In this document: positions 6,629-15,840 of the stretch, piece after piece
How positions within the stretch are numbered: the stretch's first letter is position 1
Layout of the letters: every line of letters begins with the position of its first letter
NCBI RefSeq assembly: GCF_026262505.1
Contig: NC_067204.1
Span: forward strand, 16,718,165 to 16,782,164
Length of the DNA stretch: 64,000 nt
Source: Trichomonas vaginalis G3
Taxonomy: Eukaryota > Parabasalia > Trichomonadida > Trichomonadidae
Direction of reading: 5' to 3'
The notes under the pieces: model-generated
What the model was told of the DNA's origin: nothing
Seen by the model: the letters and a program-made list of their open reading frames with translations, nothing else
Database searches by the model: none
Position numbers and translations under genes: made by a program

Positions 6629-9589
6629 ATGACTATTGCTGCATATGCGTATGAAACAAATGAAGCAAGAAGAGCACATGAACTAGTAAACGAAAACTCA
6701 ACTTTAACCATTGAAGGCAATGATTTAGTCATTGACGATGGAAAAACTAAAAAAGTCATTGATTTCGATACTTTTAACACTTATGACCCATTCATTACAA
6801 CAAGCAAGGTTCCCATCATAAATGATGGAACGGTGCAATATATAAATTCTACAGTAGATGCCTCATTAGTGAAAGTATTAAATGTTCTCATTGAATTGTT
6901 AAAGAGCTTTCGATTTGACGACAACATTAAATGCCTAAAGAATTTAGTCATGAATGAGAAACAAATTCTCGGCGTTGCTGGTAGCAGTAATGATGTACAC
7001 CTTATGACATTAGAATATTATAACGAACATAAAGATGAACTGAAAGGAGAGAAGGGTGACACCGGACCTCAAGGACCACAAGGAATACAAGGAATACAAG
7101 GAATACAAGGACCTCAAGGCGAGAACGGTTTGGATGGAAAGGATGGAAAAAATGGAAAAACTGCTAAATCATGGATATGGGACCTTATAAATACTGGTTT
7201 AACAGCTGCTTCATATGGAGTTCTTCAATACCAAATCGGAAAGATATGGGCAGTACTTGGTGAAGAAGTTTTAGATGACGTTAAAAATGCTTTGAACTTC
7301 ATTTCAAATGGTTCGGATACTATTAAAACTTTATCTGGTTGGATGCAAGAAACAAGGAGTCAAATAGATACTGTAAGACGTATAGCAAACAATGCACGTA
7401 CGGGATTGGATACTTTACGAGAAGCACAAAATACACTAAAGGAAGCAAATGATATTCTTGGCTCAGTATCAGACATGCATGAAGATTGGCTTAAAGGTAT
7501 TGACAAATCTTTAAAAAATCACAGTCAGTCTATTGCTGACTACAAGAAAAGTATAGATTTTTTACATAGTGCTATGGACGTACATGATGGAAGCATAAGG
7601 AACTTACTTAATGCTAACAATAACTTACCAGGAACTATTAAAGCATTTATAAAGTCCTTTGTAAAACCCGGTGCTCTAACATTTAGGTCTTTGAGAGCAA
7701 GAGCATTGAAGTCAAGAGATGCAGAAACTCCAACAGAACCTACAGAAGGAACTGAAACAGCAGAAACTCCAGAAGAACCACCAAAACCAACAGCTAATGA
7801 AATATTGTTCGAATATTTTCCAAGGTACTCTGTTCTCATTGCATACATTCAAGAAATACTTAAGAAAGCAGACTTGACTTTAGGAGATGATGAAAGTTCT
7901 GTATATCTTTCGTTCCAGTTTCAAATAGCAGAACTTTTGAGACAGATATGCTTAATGTATGACAACATCTCTGATTTCACAAGATATGATGACGACCATG
8001 ACCCCGAACATGGTGAAGAAGAAGTTTTACAAACATCCATTAAGACAGGAAAGGTTTTAACTCAAAGTCTCATTATTGACACCAAAGATGGCGAAGTGGA
8101 CGTTCTTCAAGAGCTGAAGAAAAATACTTCTTCGGGAGGTGGTGGTAGGCATGAACTTGAAATAAATGAGATAGAAGAGAAATTAGCCGAAAAAGCAGAT
8201 AAAGAACATAAACACAATATCTCCGATATAAATGAACTTCAAGCTACATTAAATAGTAAAGCGGACAAGAACCACGTTCATTATATAACTTCAGACGAAC
8301 AGATTATAACGGACTACCATGGATATTTAACACGAAGTGATGAAGCGAAGACAAAAAATGTTAATGAAAGAAGATATAAATACATTCGTGCTAAAGGTTA
8401 TGACATAAGCTGTACTGTACAGTATGACACGGGTAAAGCACCAGAAGCATTTGGTTATACCGGTGAAATTTATGCCTCTACTTTCAATGTTAACGGTGTA
8501 TTAGTTGAACCAAGATTTACTTTGAGAGTTAAGTCAAAAATAACGTTTGAAGATGCTATTAAAAGTAAAGCTGACAAAGTTGAACTTGAAGCAACGAACA
8601 AAGTTTTGAAATCTCATAAACACAACATCTCCGATATAAATGAACTTCAAGCTACATTAGACAGTAAAGCTGACAAGAACCATACACATAAATCCTTCAC
8701 TACTGTTAGAGCAGACGACATAATATTGAACTTTGACCTTGGTTCAAGTGCACCTTTAGAGAATCCGAGTACAAGCGTAAAAGATACTCTTAACAATTTA
8801 GATAAGAGTTGCAGGAATATTGAAAGTCATGCCAGAAACTTTGAAGCATATGAACTACCAACAATGTTAGATAAGAAAGCTGACAAGAACCATACACATA
8901 AATCCTTCACTACTGTTGCTATAGAAAGTATTGAAGGAACGGTTGAAGAAACTGGTGGGGATGCATTATATTGTAAACCTCCTAACTTTCCACAAGGTTT
9001 AACATCGGATGACGACATAACGACGATGAGAAACATTAGATGTAAAGATGTTTATGTCATGAAGGATGAACATAATATTAAATTCACTGCTCAAGATTTA
9101 TATGACAAGAAAGCAGACAAAACAGAGCTTCAAACATTAAAGACTCAGATTCTTGAAACATTATATCCTATAGGCTCTATTTATACGTCAATGAACTCAA
9201 CAAATCCAGCAACAGTTTTAGGTTTTGGTACATGGCAGCAGATTGTAGACAAATTCTTATACTGTGCTAACTCTTCAAAGCAAACAGGAGGTTCGAAGAA
9301 AATTACTGAAGCAAACTTACCTGCGCACACTCATACAGGAACTACAAACACAACAGGTAGTCATTCACATTCAATAACAAAAAGAGGTTATACAAATCTT
9401 GCAGCAGGTTCGGATAGACAGGGAATGAATAGATATGATATTTCAAGCGACCCAGTAGATTCAAGCGCAGGTATTTTCTGTGGAACCGCAGGAAATCATT
9501 CACACACTTTCACAACAAATCCAACAGGCTTGGGTAAAGATTATATGCCACCATTTATGACTGTATTTGCATGGTATAGAGTTCAATGA
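6629..9589 (+). CDS. Receptor-fibre protein: collagen stalk and phage-tail-like tip
   Basis: 986 residues. Residues about 138-177 are Gly-X-Y triplets (GEKGDTGPQGPQGIQGIQ...), a collagen-like stalk. A long coiled-coil region follows, then a Pro/Thr-rich linker near residue 370. Repeated trimerisation-like units contain 'NISDINELQATLNSKADKNH' and 'KADKNHTHKSFTTV'. The last ~140 residues form a bacteriophage tail-fibre/collar-like tip: YPIGSIYTSMNSTNPA, FGTWQQIVDKFLYCANSS, NLPAHTHTG, GNHSHTF and MPPFMTVFAWYRV. His-x-His pairs of this kind bind metal inside trimeric fibres. It probably forms the trimeric attachment spike of the particle. The homologue in Polinton B is 41509-43179, which lacks the collagen part. 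Confidence 0.8.
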   Translation: MTIAAYAYETNEARRAHELVNENSTLTIEGNDLVIDDGKTKKVIDFDTFNTYDPFITTSKVPIINDGTVQYINSTVDASLVKVLNVLIELLKSFRFDDNIKCLKNLVMNEKQILGVAGSSNDVHLMTLEYYNEHKDELKGEKGDTGPQGPQGIQGIQGIQGPQGENGLDGKDGKNGKTAKSWIWDLINTGLTAASYGVLQYQIGKIWAVLGEEVLDDVKNALNFISNGSDTIKTLSGWMQETRSQIDTVRRIANNARTGLDTLREAQNTLKEANDILGSVSDMHEDWLKGIDKSLKNHSQSIADYKKSIDFLHSAMDVHDGSIRNLLNANNNLPGTIKAFIKSFVKPGALTFRSLRARALKSRDAETPTEPTEGTETAETPEEPPKPTANEILFEYFPRYSVLIAYIQEILKKADLTLGDDESSVYLSFQFQIAELLRQICLMYDNISDFTRYDDDHDPEHGEEEVLQTSIKTGKVLTQSLIIDTKDGEVDVLQELKKNTSSGGGGRHELEINEIEEKLAEKADKEHKHNISDINELQATLNSKADKNHVHYITSDEQIITDYHGYLTRSDEAKTKNVNERRYKYIRAKGYDISCTVQYDTGKAPEAFGYTGEIYASTFNVNGVLVEPRFTLRVKSKITFEDAIKSKADKVELEATNKVLKSHKHNISDINELQATLDSKADKNHTHKSFTTVRADDIILNFDLGSSAPLENPSTSVKDTLNNLDKSCRNIESHARNFEAYELPTMLDKKADKNHTHKSFTTVAIESIEGTVEETGGDALYCKPPNFPQGLTSDDDITTMRNIRCKDVYVMKDEHNIKFTAQDLYDKKADKTELQTLKTQILETLYPIGSIYTSMNSTNPATVLGFGTWQQIVDKFLYCANSSKQTGGSKKITEANLPAHTHTGTTNTTGSHSHSITKRGYTNLAAGSDRQGMNRYDISSDPVDSSAGIFCGTAGNHSHTFTTNPTGLGKDYMPPFMTVFAWYRVQ

Positions 9590-9700
9590 ACGCGCTTGAG
9601 CCTAGAATAAAATCTTTAACTTTACATAAATGAGCTTGAAAGAAGTATTCGAACAACATCCATGGAGGTCTTTTAAGAAATTCAATGAAGCTGCAAAGAG

Positions 9701-10714
9701 TTGGGATTTACTAACAGAGCTGAAGTGAAAAGGTTCTTTGACAAAAATGTTGTACATCAAACAAAAATAAACCCTTACGACTACTTTTTACCAATTTACT
9801 CCAACACTCCTGACGCATACCAATTTGACACTCTCATTCAAAGCAGAAAAGGAGGACATAAACCATTCCTCATCTTCATTAATGTTAACACTCGTAAAGC
9901 ATATGCGTATATAATGAAAAATAAAGGAACTCGTGAAGTGTTAAGAGTTTTACAAAAGTTTGTAGCAGAACATAGCCCAAGTACTTTAACATCAGACCAA
10001 GACAGTGCATACCTCAGCAATGAAATCACAGAATTTCTCATTAAGCATAACATAACTCACTACACTACTGAAGACCATAACCATAACATACTCGGCATCA
10101 TAAACCGCTTCATAAGGACTCTCAGAGATTTAAACCAAGAGCGAGACTTTACCGAAGAAACAATGAAACATTTTCTCGAAGTATATAATTCCTCAACACA
10201 TTCTACAACAGGACATACACCAAATTCAATGACACAACAACAAGAAGAAAAGTATATACAAAAGAAACGAAGTCAAACACAAAATATCAGAAATTCAACA
10301 CAATTTACCCTCATTCCTGGTACAAAAGTTCGTGTAGTTCTTGACGACAAACCGTTGACAAAGAAACGTTTAAGGTTAAGTAGAAACTATTATATCGTAG
10401 ACTCTACGCAAGGTAATGGATATCTTATAAAAGCTGCTGACGACTCCATAGCATTTTATCCTCGTCATAAATTAGTCGAAAGTAGTAATGGCAAACTTGC
10501 TGAAACCATTGACGAAGCAAAGCGAGGAGTGGTTATTGAAATACTTGACTATAACATAAACGATGACACTTATAAAGTAAGATATGAAGGAGGCGTTGAA
10601 GATGTTATACCATCTAAGAACTTGAGAGAGTCAAAGCCAACACATCTGGGACCATTAGAGCGGGAGTATTGGAAAGACAAAAACATGCCAGAAAGAATAA
10701 GAAAATTCTTCTAA
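9701..10714 (+). CDS. Polinton integrase (retroviral type)
   Basis: 337 residues in the frame given. The core region (FDTLIQSRKGGHKPFLIFIN, then LTSDQDSAYLSNEITEFL, then HNILGIINRFIRTLRDLN) is the rve-type RNase-H fold of Polinton integrases. A basic linker and a C-terminal SH3/chromo-like beta domain follow (TKVRVVLDDKPLTKK..., YKVRYEGGVEDVIPSKNL). It inserts the element and produces the 6-bp duplication seen at both ends. The homologue in Polinton B is at 43176-44135 on the opposite strand. The fossil rule applies; the gene may not be whole. Confidence 0.88.
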   Translation: MGFTNRAEVKRFFDKNVVHQTKINPYDYFLPIYSNTPDAYQFDTLIQSRKGGHKPFLIFINVNTRKAYAYIMKNKGTREVLRVLQKFVAEHSPSTLTSDQDSAYLSNEITEFLIKHNITHYTTEDHNHNILGIINRFIRTLRDLNQERDFTEETMKHFLEVYNSSTHSTTGHTPNSMTQQQEEKYIQKKRSQTQNIRNSTQFTLIPGTKVRVVLDDKPLTKKRLRLSRNYYIVDSTQGNGYLIKAADDSIAFYPRHKLVESSNGKLAETIDEAKRGVVIEILDYNINDDTYKVRYEGGVEDVIPSKNLRESKPTHLGPLEREYWKDKNMPERIRKFF

Positions 10715-10817
10715 ACTTTTTCATTAGATGTAAATCAGACATGAATGAGAACAGTCATGATATCATTAATGGTACCATTTATTTTTGTCATAAATTTACA
10801 CCAAAAAATATAATTTA

Positions 10818-10866
10818 GGTGAAGAGGTTAGATCTCACCTGTTTTCTCACCTGTTTTCTCACCCTC
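10818..10866 (+). promoter_or_regulatory. AGATCT module (forward)
   Basis: Left half-sites GGTGA then GGTTA, core AGATCT, right half-sites TCACC three times at 12-nt spacing. It lies between the integrase gene and the first KilA-N cassette. A conserved tail (GTGAATTTTCATGAATTT) follows. Confidence 0.75.
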
Positions 10867-10953
10867 GTGAATTTTCATGAATTTCCTTAAGATAGAAAAA
10901 TAAAGTTAGTTTTAAAATTATTTTTATTTTTTATTTTGTATGTAAAGACAATA
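10867..10953 (+). promoter_or_regulatory. Cassette leader/promoter
   Basis: CCTTAAGATAGAAAAATAAA, then A/T tract, then ATTTTGTATGTAAAGACA just before ATG 10954. Near-identical leaders precede the ATGs at 11956 and 14724, and shorter versions (TTTTGTATAAAAGAT) precede 13114, so this is a shared promoter or 5' leader of the cassette genes. Confidence 0.6.
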
Positions 10954-11619
10954 ATGTCAGTCGAAGCAAAAACATTCACGAACAAATCTAATGGTGAAAC
11001 ATTCACAAAAGGCACTTATAACGGTATTGAAGTCTTACGTAGAGACAAGGATGGTTACATTAATGCAACAAAGATGGCAAGAGAAGCAGGAAAGTTAAAC
11101 CATTTAAACAGATTTCTCAATAGTGCTAAAATGCAGGAAATTCTTGAGTTTTGGTTGAAAGAATACGGTCGAGCCAAAAGTGGCTCAACCTCAAAACAAG
11201 CATTTTATGAGCTTACTAAGGGTGTTATAAATGAATTCAAAGGTATTTACATACATCCTGACCTCGTTCATTTTGTTGCTGAATGGTGCTCTGTAAAGTA
11301 TGCATTTTATGTCAAAGATATTATGGACTCCATAGACAAGAAAGTTCATGAGAAGTTAGATGAAGAAGAACTCGAAGATACAGTGGAGAATGCTAAACCT
11401 TTGTTCGAAGAAGAAGTTGGAAAAATGTGTGAAAAACAATTAGAACATGAACGTGAGATATATTATGGTTATAGAGATTCTCCATACGAACTAGACCAAT
11501 GGGAACAAGAAGATTTAAAGAGAGAATTTAGAGAATATGAACTCGCTAAGATAGCATTTGAAGCTGCAGAAAAGAAGTTAAAAGTTTGGGGTCGTTTTGT
11601 AAAAAAATATTGTGAGTAA
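10954..11619 (+). CDS. KilA-N domain protein, cassette A
   Basis: 221 residues from the ATG at 10954, which follows the shared leader; the in-frame ATG at 10936 lies inside that leader and I reject it. Residues 1-45 contain the KilA-N opening (GIEVLRRDKDGYINATKMA). The middle has LNRFLNSAKMQEILEFW and the typical YIHPDLVHFVAEWCSVKYAF. The C-terminal 80 residues are acidic and coiled-coil. KilA-N domains bind DNA in phages and large DNA viruses. The homologue at 47783-48445 in Polinton B is nearly identical at both ends but different in the middle, so the DNA-binding part appears to have been exchanged. It probably acts as a regulator; the target is unknown. Confidence 0.8.
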   Translation: MSVEAKTFTNKSNGETFTKGTYNGIEVLRRDKDGYINATKMAREAGKLNHLNRFLNSAKMQEILEFWLKEYGRAKSGSTSKQAFYELTKGVINEFKGIYIHPDLVHFVAEWCSVKYAFYVKDIMDSIDKKVHEKLDEEELEDTVENAKPLFEEEVGKMCEKQLEHEREIYYGYRDSPYELDQWEQEDLKREFREYELAKIAFEAAEKKLKVWGRFVKKYCE

Positions 11620-11657
11620 ATGAACCATTTATTTTTATTGAATTCACCAAAAAATAT

Positions 11658-11712
11658 AATTTACGTGAAGTGGTGAGATCTCACCTGTTTTTTCACCTGT
11701 TTTCTCACCTCT
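11658..11712 (+). promoter_or_regulatory. AGATCT module (forward)
   Basis: GGTGAGATCTCACC palindrome with right half-sites TCACC three times; the outer left half-site is CGTGA. Lies between cassettes A and B. Confidence 0.7.
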
Positions 11713-11764
11713 TGAATTTTCATGAATTTTATATATTAATGTTTTCGTTATGCCACTTTGTGCC

Positions 11765-11791
11765 GTCAGTCAGTCAGTCAGTCAGTCAGTT
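11765..11791 (+). repeat. (GTCA)n microsatellite
   Basis: About six and a half GTCA units between two AGATCT modules. Confidence 0.85.
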
Positions 11792-11817
11792 TAGGAAATT
11801 TACACCAAAAAATAATG

Positions 11818-11871
11818 TTTAGGGTAGATGGTTAGATCTCACCTGTTTTTTTCACCTCTTTTTTCACCTCT
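11818..11871 (+). promoter_or_regulatory. AGATCT module (forward), hybrid arms
   Basis: The left arm is GGGTA/GGTTA type and the right arm TCACC type, joined at AGATCT. The mismatch of arm types at the core suggests exchange there. Confidence 0.7.
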
Positions 11872-11955
11872 TGAATTTTCATGAATTTTCCCGAAATAAA
11901 AAATAACGCTAATTTTATTTTTTTTTATTTTTTTATTTTGTATGTAAAGACAGAT

Positions 11956-12567
11956 ATGTCACACATTGAGTTTGAAACAGTTAGAAAGATTGACAATGAC
12001 ACCAAAGTGGTTAGAATCGGTGATTTAAACGTAAGATACTCAAAGAAATACAACAAATATTCTTTGTCAGACATTCTGACACCATCTGAAAAGAAACCGA
12101 AGGACTGGGTTAGAATTGCTTCTACTCAGAAAATTTTGACAAGAAATCCTGAGCTTATGATATCAGTAGCATTTCATGGAACAAGAGCATATCTCATCGA
12201 CAAAAGTCTTATACCAATAGTTTTGTTATGGATTGACCCAGTTGTTGGATATAACTTCATAACATATGGTTCATTCGATACGGAACGTTGCAGTGAAGGC
12301 TTACTTTACATCGTTCAGAAACCGAAGGACTTCAACACAAAAAGATATAAGATAGGAAGGACATATAATATAACTCTAAGATATGACTCTACAGTCAATA
12401 GAGTCAAGGTTGTGTTCGTTAATGATATGAGAGCCGCAGAAACAGAACTACTCGAAAAGTTTGAGAAAATGTATGGTGCTCCCATAAAAGGTAAAGAAAC
12501 GTTTGAAGTAGATGAGATAGATAAAGCTATAAAATTATTTGACGAAGTTGCTGAAAAATACATGTAA
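11956..12567 (+). CDS. KilA-N/T5orf172-type protein, cassette B
   Basis: 203 residues from the ATG at 11956 (MSHIEFETVRK), which follows the shared leader; the upstream in-frame ATG at 11881 lies in the module tail. The N-terminal half looks like a divergent viral N-terminal DNA-binding domain (YSLSDILTPSEKKPKDW, then YLIDKSLIPIVLLWIDP). The C-terminal half matches the GIY-YIG-related T5orf172/MSV199 type: LLYIVQKPKDF, YKIGRTYNITLR, then MRAAETELLEKFEKMYG and FEVDEIDKAIKLF. Such proteins occur in phages and insect or algal DNA viruses and probably act on DNA. No counterpart is present at the same place in Polinton B. Confidence 0.75.
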   Translation: MSHIEFETVRKIDNDTKVVRIGDLNVRYSKKYNKYSLSDILTPSEKKPKDWVRIASTQKILTRNPELMISVAFHGTRAYLIDKSLIPIVLLWIDPVVGYNFITYGSFDTERCSEGLLYIVQKPKDFNTKRYKIGRTYNITLRYDSTVNRVKVVFVNDMRAAETELLEKFEKMYGAPIKGKETFEVDEIDKAIKLFDEVAEKYM

Positions 12568-12639
12568 AGCGTTTATTTTTGGTCTTTTGTGAAAGTCAGA
12601 AAATAACGCTAATTTTTTCCTAACAATTTTTTTATTTTG

Positions 12640-12960
12640 TATAAAAGATATGATTTCAGGGATTTTTTTGACGAAGTGTTAATGTTCACTTCGTCAAAAA
12701 TAACAGTTATATAATGAAAAAGTGAAAGTTATTCTTCATTTTTTTGTATGTAAGATATGATTTCAGGGATTTTTTTGACGAAGTGTTAATGTTCACTTCG
12801 TCAAAAATAACAGTTATATAATGAAAAAGTGAAAGTTATTCTTCATTTTTTTGTATGTAAGATATGATTTCAGGGATTTTTTTGACGAAGTGTTAATGTT
12901 CACTTCGTCAAAAATAACAGTTATATAATGAAAAAGTGAAAGTTATTCTTCATTTTTTTT
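12640..12960 (+). repeat. Three tandem 107-nt units with hairpin and mini-ORF start
   Basis: ATGs at 12650, 12757 and 12864 repeat with a period of exactly 107 nt. Each unit has a leader like TTTTGTATGTAAGAT, a start ATGATTTCAGG resembling the start of gene C (ATGATTTCAAC at 13114), and a perfect stem (TTTTTGACGAAGTG and its inverse) that closes the short frame after ten codons. A run of T and an A/T spacer complete the unit. Could be a terminator or attenuator, or the scar of repeated cassette insertion. Confidence 0.8.
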
Positions 12961-12976
12961 GTATTTGACGAGAATG

Positions 12977-13026
12977 TCGGGTAGATGGTTAGATCTCACC
13001 TGTTTTTTCACCTCTTTTTTCACCCT
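12977..13026 (+). promoter_or_regulatory. AGATCT module (forward), hybrid arms
   Basis: Left arm GGGTA/GGTTA, right arm TCACC three times. Immediately upstream of gene C; the last forward module before the polarity switch. Confidence 0.7.
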
Positions 13027-13113
13027 CGTGAATTTTCATGAATTTCCTTAAGATAGAAAAAAAATAAAGTTAGTTTTATTTTTATTTATTTTTTTTTATT
13101 TTGTATAAAAGAT

Positions 13114-14055
13114 ATGATTTCAACAATCGGCACAACAACAATTCAAACAACTACAGCACCAAACTCGCTAGTCATGAATCCTACGTCAATGTTGGTAGAG
13201 ATGAAAAGCTTTATTCCTCCTTCATATACTTTTGAAACAGAAATCCAGAAGATAAAGCAAGAACTTTTAACAAGTAATTTAGACTGTAGTGCGAAAGATG
13301 AAACAAATGAACAGTATCTTTATGAAATGGAGGACCTCATCGACCATTTACCTAAACTACCTGAAATTCAGCATCAAAAACTAACTATTCCTGAATTCGA
13401 CGAAATTGAAGTCAAAGCAACTGACTCAGTAGAAATTAAGAAATTCATACGTAAAGTAAATTATGAATTCCTTGGTTTTCATTGCAACCATAAAGTTATG
13501 GACAAAGATTGCGACATGGTTTATAAAAATATTTCTGACCTTTACAAATCTGAAGAATTTAAGACCTACGACAACTTTGTTTCGTTAGTTGCAGAATGTG
13601 TATGGCAGATAAGAGATAAAGATAGAAGAGGTAAGGTATGGAATGAACAACTAAGACCCGCTATGTTTGAGATGAAGAGAGCAATTGACGCCTTAGTTGT
13701 TCTAGCAGGTCAAATTTCAATGTATAACGCAAAAATGAACCCGCAATGTTCTAAATGTAAAGCAGCAATAAGAAAATATAACTACTCCGTCAAAGAGATA
13801 GAACGTATGAGAAACGACTATGCAGACTTAAAGAAAGAAGCAGAAAAGCCAGCAGAAGATAAAATGGACATGTTGACATTTCTTAATAAAAATTATCCAA
13901 CTGCTGACGATTTCCTATTATCTGACGTCAAGAAGAAGTATAAAGAAACTTTCGGTATCGTTAAAACTTTTGACATACTGACAGAAGAAATAGAAGCTAC
14001 AAAACTGTTTAGGATTTCAAATATACATCGTACAATTCATGTAAAACGCTTGTGA
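13114..14055 (+). CDS. Central gene C, unknown function
   Basis: 313 residues; the ATG at 13114 follows a TTTTGTATAAAAGAT leader. I recognise no family. Visible features: a Thr-rich N-terminus, a helical region, a possible zinc site (CNHKVMDKDC in the middle and CSKCK near residue 210), a coiled coil (KEIERMRNDYADLKKEAEK) and a helical C-terminus. The homologue at 49117-50031 in Polinton B is about 90% identical by eye, far more than any core gene of the two elements. It sits at the midpoint of the element, and the AGATCT modules on either side point toward it from opposite directions. Role unknown; a DNA- or module-binding protein is one possibility. Confidence 0.7.
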   Translation: MISTIGTTTIQTTTAPNSLVMNPTSMLVEMKSFIPPSYTFETEIQKIKQELLTSNLDCSAKDETNEQYLYEMEDLIDHLPKLPEIQHQKLTIPEFDEIEVKATDSVEIKKFIRKVNYEFLGFHCNHKVMDKDCDMVYKNISDLYKSEEFKTYDNFVSLVAECVWQIRDKDRRGKVWNEQLRPAMFEMKRAIDALVVLAGQISMYNAKMNPQCSKCKAAIRKYNYSVKEIERMRNDYADLKKEAEKPAEDKMDMLTFLNKNYPTADDFLLSDVKKKYKETFGIVKTFDILTEEIEATKLFRISNIHRTIHVKRL

Positions 14056-14104
14056 AAAAAGAGGTGAGAAAAGAGGTTAGATCTAACCTTCTACCCTAAA
14101 CATT
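14056..14104 (-). promoter_or_regulatory. AGATCT module (reverse)
   Basis: First reverse-oriented module, directly after gene C. GGTTAGATCTAACC palindrome; read on the - strand the left arm is GGGTA/GGTTA and the right arm TAACC then TCACC. Confidence 0.7.
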
Positions 14105-14132
14105 ATTTTTGTCTGATTTACGCTCATTACGA

Positions 14133-14545
14133 TGAAGAAGTCTTGACAAAACATGTACGAAGAAGTTTTGACAAAACATGTACGATGAAATCATGAAAAT
14201 TCATGAGGTGAGAAAACAGGTGAGAAAACAGGTGAGATCTCACCACTTCACCTAAACATTATTTTTGTCTGATTTACGCTCATTACGAAGAAGTCTTGAC
14301 AAAACATTTACGCTCATTACGAAGAAGTCTTGACAAAACATTTACGTTCATGTTTGACAAAACATTTACGTTCATGTTTGACAAAACATTTACGTTCATG
14401 TTTGACAAAACATTTACGAAGAAGTCTTGACAAAACATGTACGAAGAAGTCTTGACAAAACATGTACGAAGAAGTCTTGACAAAACATTTACGAAGAAGT
14501 CTTGACAAAACATGTACGAAGAAGTTTTGACAAAACATGTACGAT
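14133..14545 (-). repeat. 25-nt iteron-like tandem repeats
   Basis: Many units with a constant part TTGACAAAACATTTACG (T or G variants) and a short variable part (AAGAAGTC, ATGAAATCA or TTCATG). The array is broken once by a module at 14203-14260. The same repeats lie at both ends of Polinton B, inverted there between left and right. Apparent reading frames here are only translated repeats. Confidence 0.8.
14203..14260 (-). promoter_or_regulatory. AGATCT module (reverse)
   Basis: Perfect GGTGAGATCTCACC core with three TCACC-type half-sites, inside the iteron array. Confidence 0.7.
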
Positions 14546-14563
14546 GAAATCATGAAAATTCAT

Positions 14564-14618
14564 GAGGTGAGAAAACAGGTGAGAAAACAGGTGAGATCTC
14601 ACCACTTCACCTAAACAT
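14564..14618 (-). promoter_or_regulatory. AGATCT module (reverse)
   Basis: Same type as 14203-14260, after the iteron array and before cassette D. Confidence 0.7.
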
Positions 14619-14723
14619 TATTTTTGATGAAAAATGACCAAATTTCATGAATTTCCTTAAGATAGAAAAAATAAAGTTAGTTTTATTTTTATTTATTTTT
14701 TTATTTTGTATGTAAAGACAGTA

Positions 14724-15551
14724 ATGTCAACATCAGAGAACACAACAACTGCTATCGTTCATGAAGCCATAAATGAAGAATACGAATACATACAGTATAA
14801 CAAACAATTGAGACTCATTCGTTCAGTCAAAGATGACATGTACCAAATGCAAAGTATAATGAATGCTCTTAGTTCTACAAAGCAAGCATATCATTGGTTT
14901 GAAAACCAACAGGCAAAAGAACTTTTAGAAGAATTTCCTCATATGATTGTTTCCCTCGGAAAACCGAGGGAAGAGATTCCATTCGAAAATCGCAAGAATT
15001 TGGCTCCTGGTTTGAAAGGTTATTATGTTCATAGACTTTTAGTAAATGCTGTAGCAATGTGGGCTTCACCTCGTTATGCTTGTTATATTTTCATGATGTT
15101 AGATGAACTATATAAAGCAGAACGTGGAGAGATGGAAAAGAAACTTCAAGCAAAAGATGAAGTCATTGAATCCAAAGACAAAAGCATACAGAAAAGAATA
15201 CCACGTTCAGTACCAAAAGGAAAGGAAAAGAGTTATAAGTATATGATTTACGCTGAAGAGTTGGAGAAAGAAGAAGATAGAGATATGGTTATGTTGCATT
15301 TAGTCAGAAGAAACAACAAAAGCTTTTACGACCTTGCTAAGATTTACAAATCTGACAGAAACTGGTTCTATCGTGAAAACTTACCGATTTCAATGACACC
15401 GAATGAGCAAATAAAGGAAATTGTCAAAAATACTCTTCCTCAAACACACTATGACATCAAAGGTTGCACAATACTTACATTCAAAGAAGACTTACCGCTA
15501 CTGAAGGAAAAGATAACAGAATATTTCGACAACTTCAAAGAGGAAGAATAA
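14724..15551 (+). CDS. KilA-N/DUF3627-like protein, cassette D
   Basis: 275 residues from ATG 14724 (MSTSENTTT), after the shared leader; the in-frame ATG at 14706 lies in the leader. The first half ends with the KilA-N-type segment GYYVHRLLVNAVAMWASPRY. A lysine/glutamate coiled coil follows, then a C-terminal domain (KYMIYAEELEKEEDRDMVML, then YDLAKIYKSDRNWFYRENLP) resembling the C-terminal domain paired with KilA-N in insect poxvirus proteins. Likely DNA-binding. A decayed copy of the same cassette lies at the matching place in Polinton B (50240-50445), so the order A-C-D is shared. Confidence 0.7.
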   Translation: MSTSENTTTAIVHEAINEEYEYIQYNKQLRLIRSVKDDMYQMQSIMNALSSTKQAYHWFENQQAKELLEEFPHMIVSLGKPREEIPFENRKNLAPGLKGYYVHRLLVNAVAMWASPRYACYIFMMLDELYKAERGEMEKKLQAKDEVIESKDKSIQKRIPRSVPKGKEKSYKYMIYAEELEKEEDRDMVMLHLVRRNNKSFYDLAKIYKSDRNWFYRENLPISMTPNEQIKEIVKNTLPQTHYDIKGCTILTFKEDLPLLKEKITEYFDNFKEEE

Positions 15552-15606
15552 AAAAAATCTAAGCTAATTTTATTTTTTTATAAAATTTTATCTCATATGA
15601 AAGAAC

Positions 15607-15822
15607 ATGAATTTAGAATATTCGGAACTCATGACAGAAGAAGAGAACGAACAACATGTAAAAGATTATGCAAAATTTCTGAAGACATACAAAGCATTTA
15701 AACAATATCTAAATGCTTCTAAAGATTATGCAAAATTTCTGAAGGTATATAAAGCTTATGAAAAAGCGTATGAAAAGTTTATACATTGGGGAATTGTTGT
15801 AAAATATCGATATGAAGACTAA
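15607..15822 (+). CDS. Small repeat protein, 71 residues
   Basis: Contains an internal duplication: the segment KDYAKFLKTYKAFKQYLNAS is followed by KDYAKFLKVYKAYEKAYEKF, also visible at DNA level. The predicted structure is helical and basic. I do not recognise it. ATG 15607 follows a short A/T leader only 55 bp after cassette D, so it may belong to the same transcript region. Confidence 0.45.
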   Translation: MNLEYSELMTEEENEQHVKDYAKFLKTYKAFKQYLNASKDYAKFLKVYKAYEKAYEKFIHWGIVVKYRYED

Positions 15823-15840
15823 CCAAAAATATATTTTTGC

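Noticed and set aside
14133-14545. CRISPR-like array of 25-nt repeats with variable parts
   Set aside because: The variable parts are only 6-9 nt and recur, there are no cas genes, and the host is a eukaryote. Better read as iteron-like tandem repeats.
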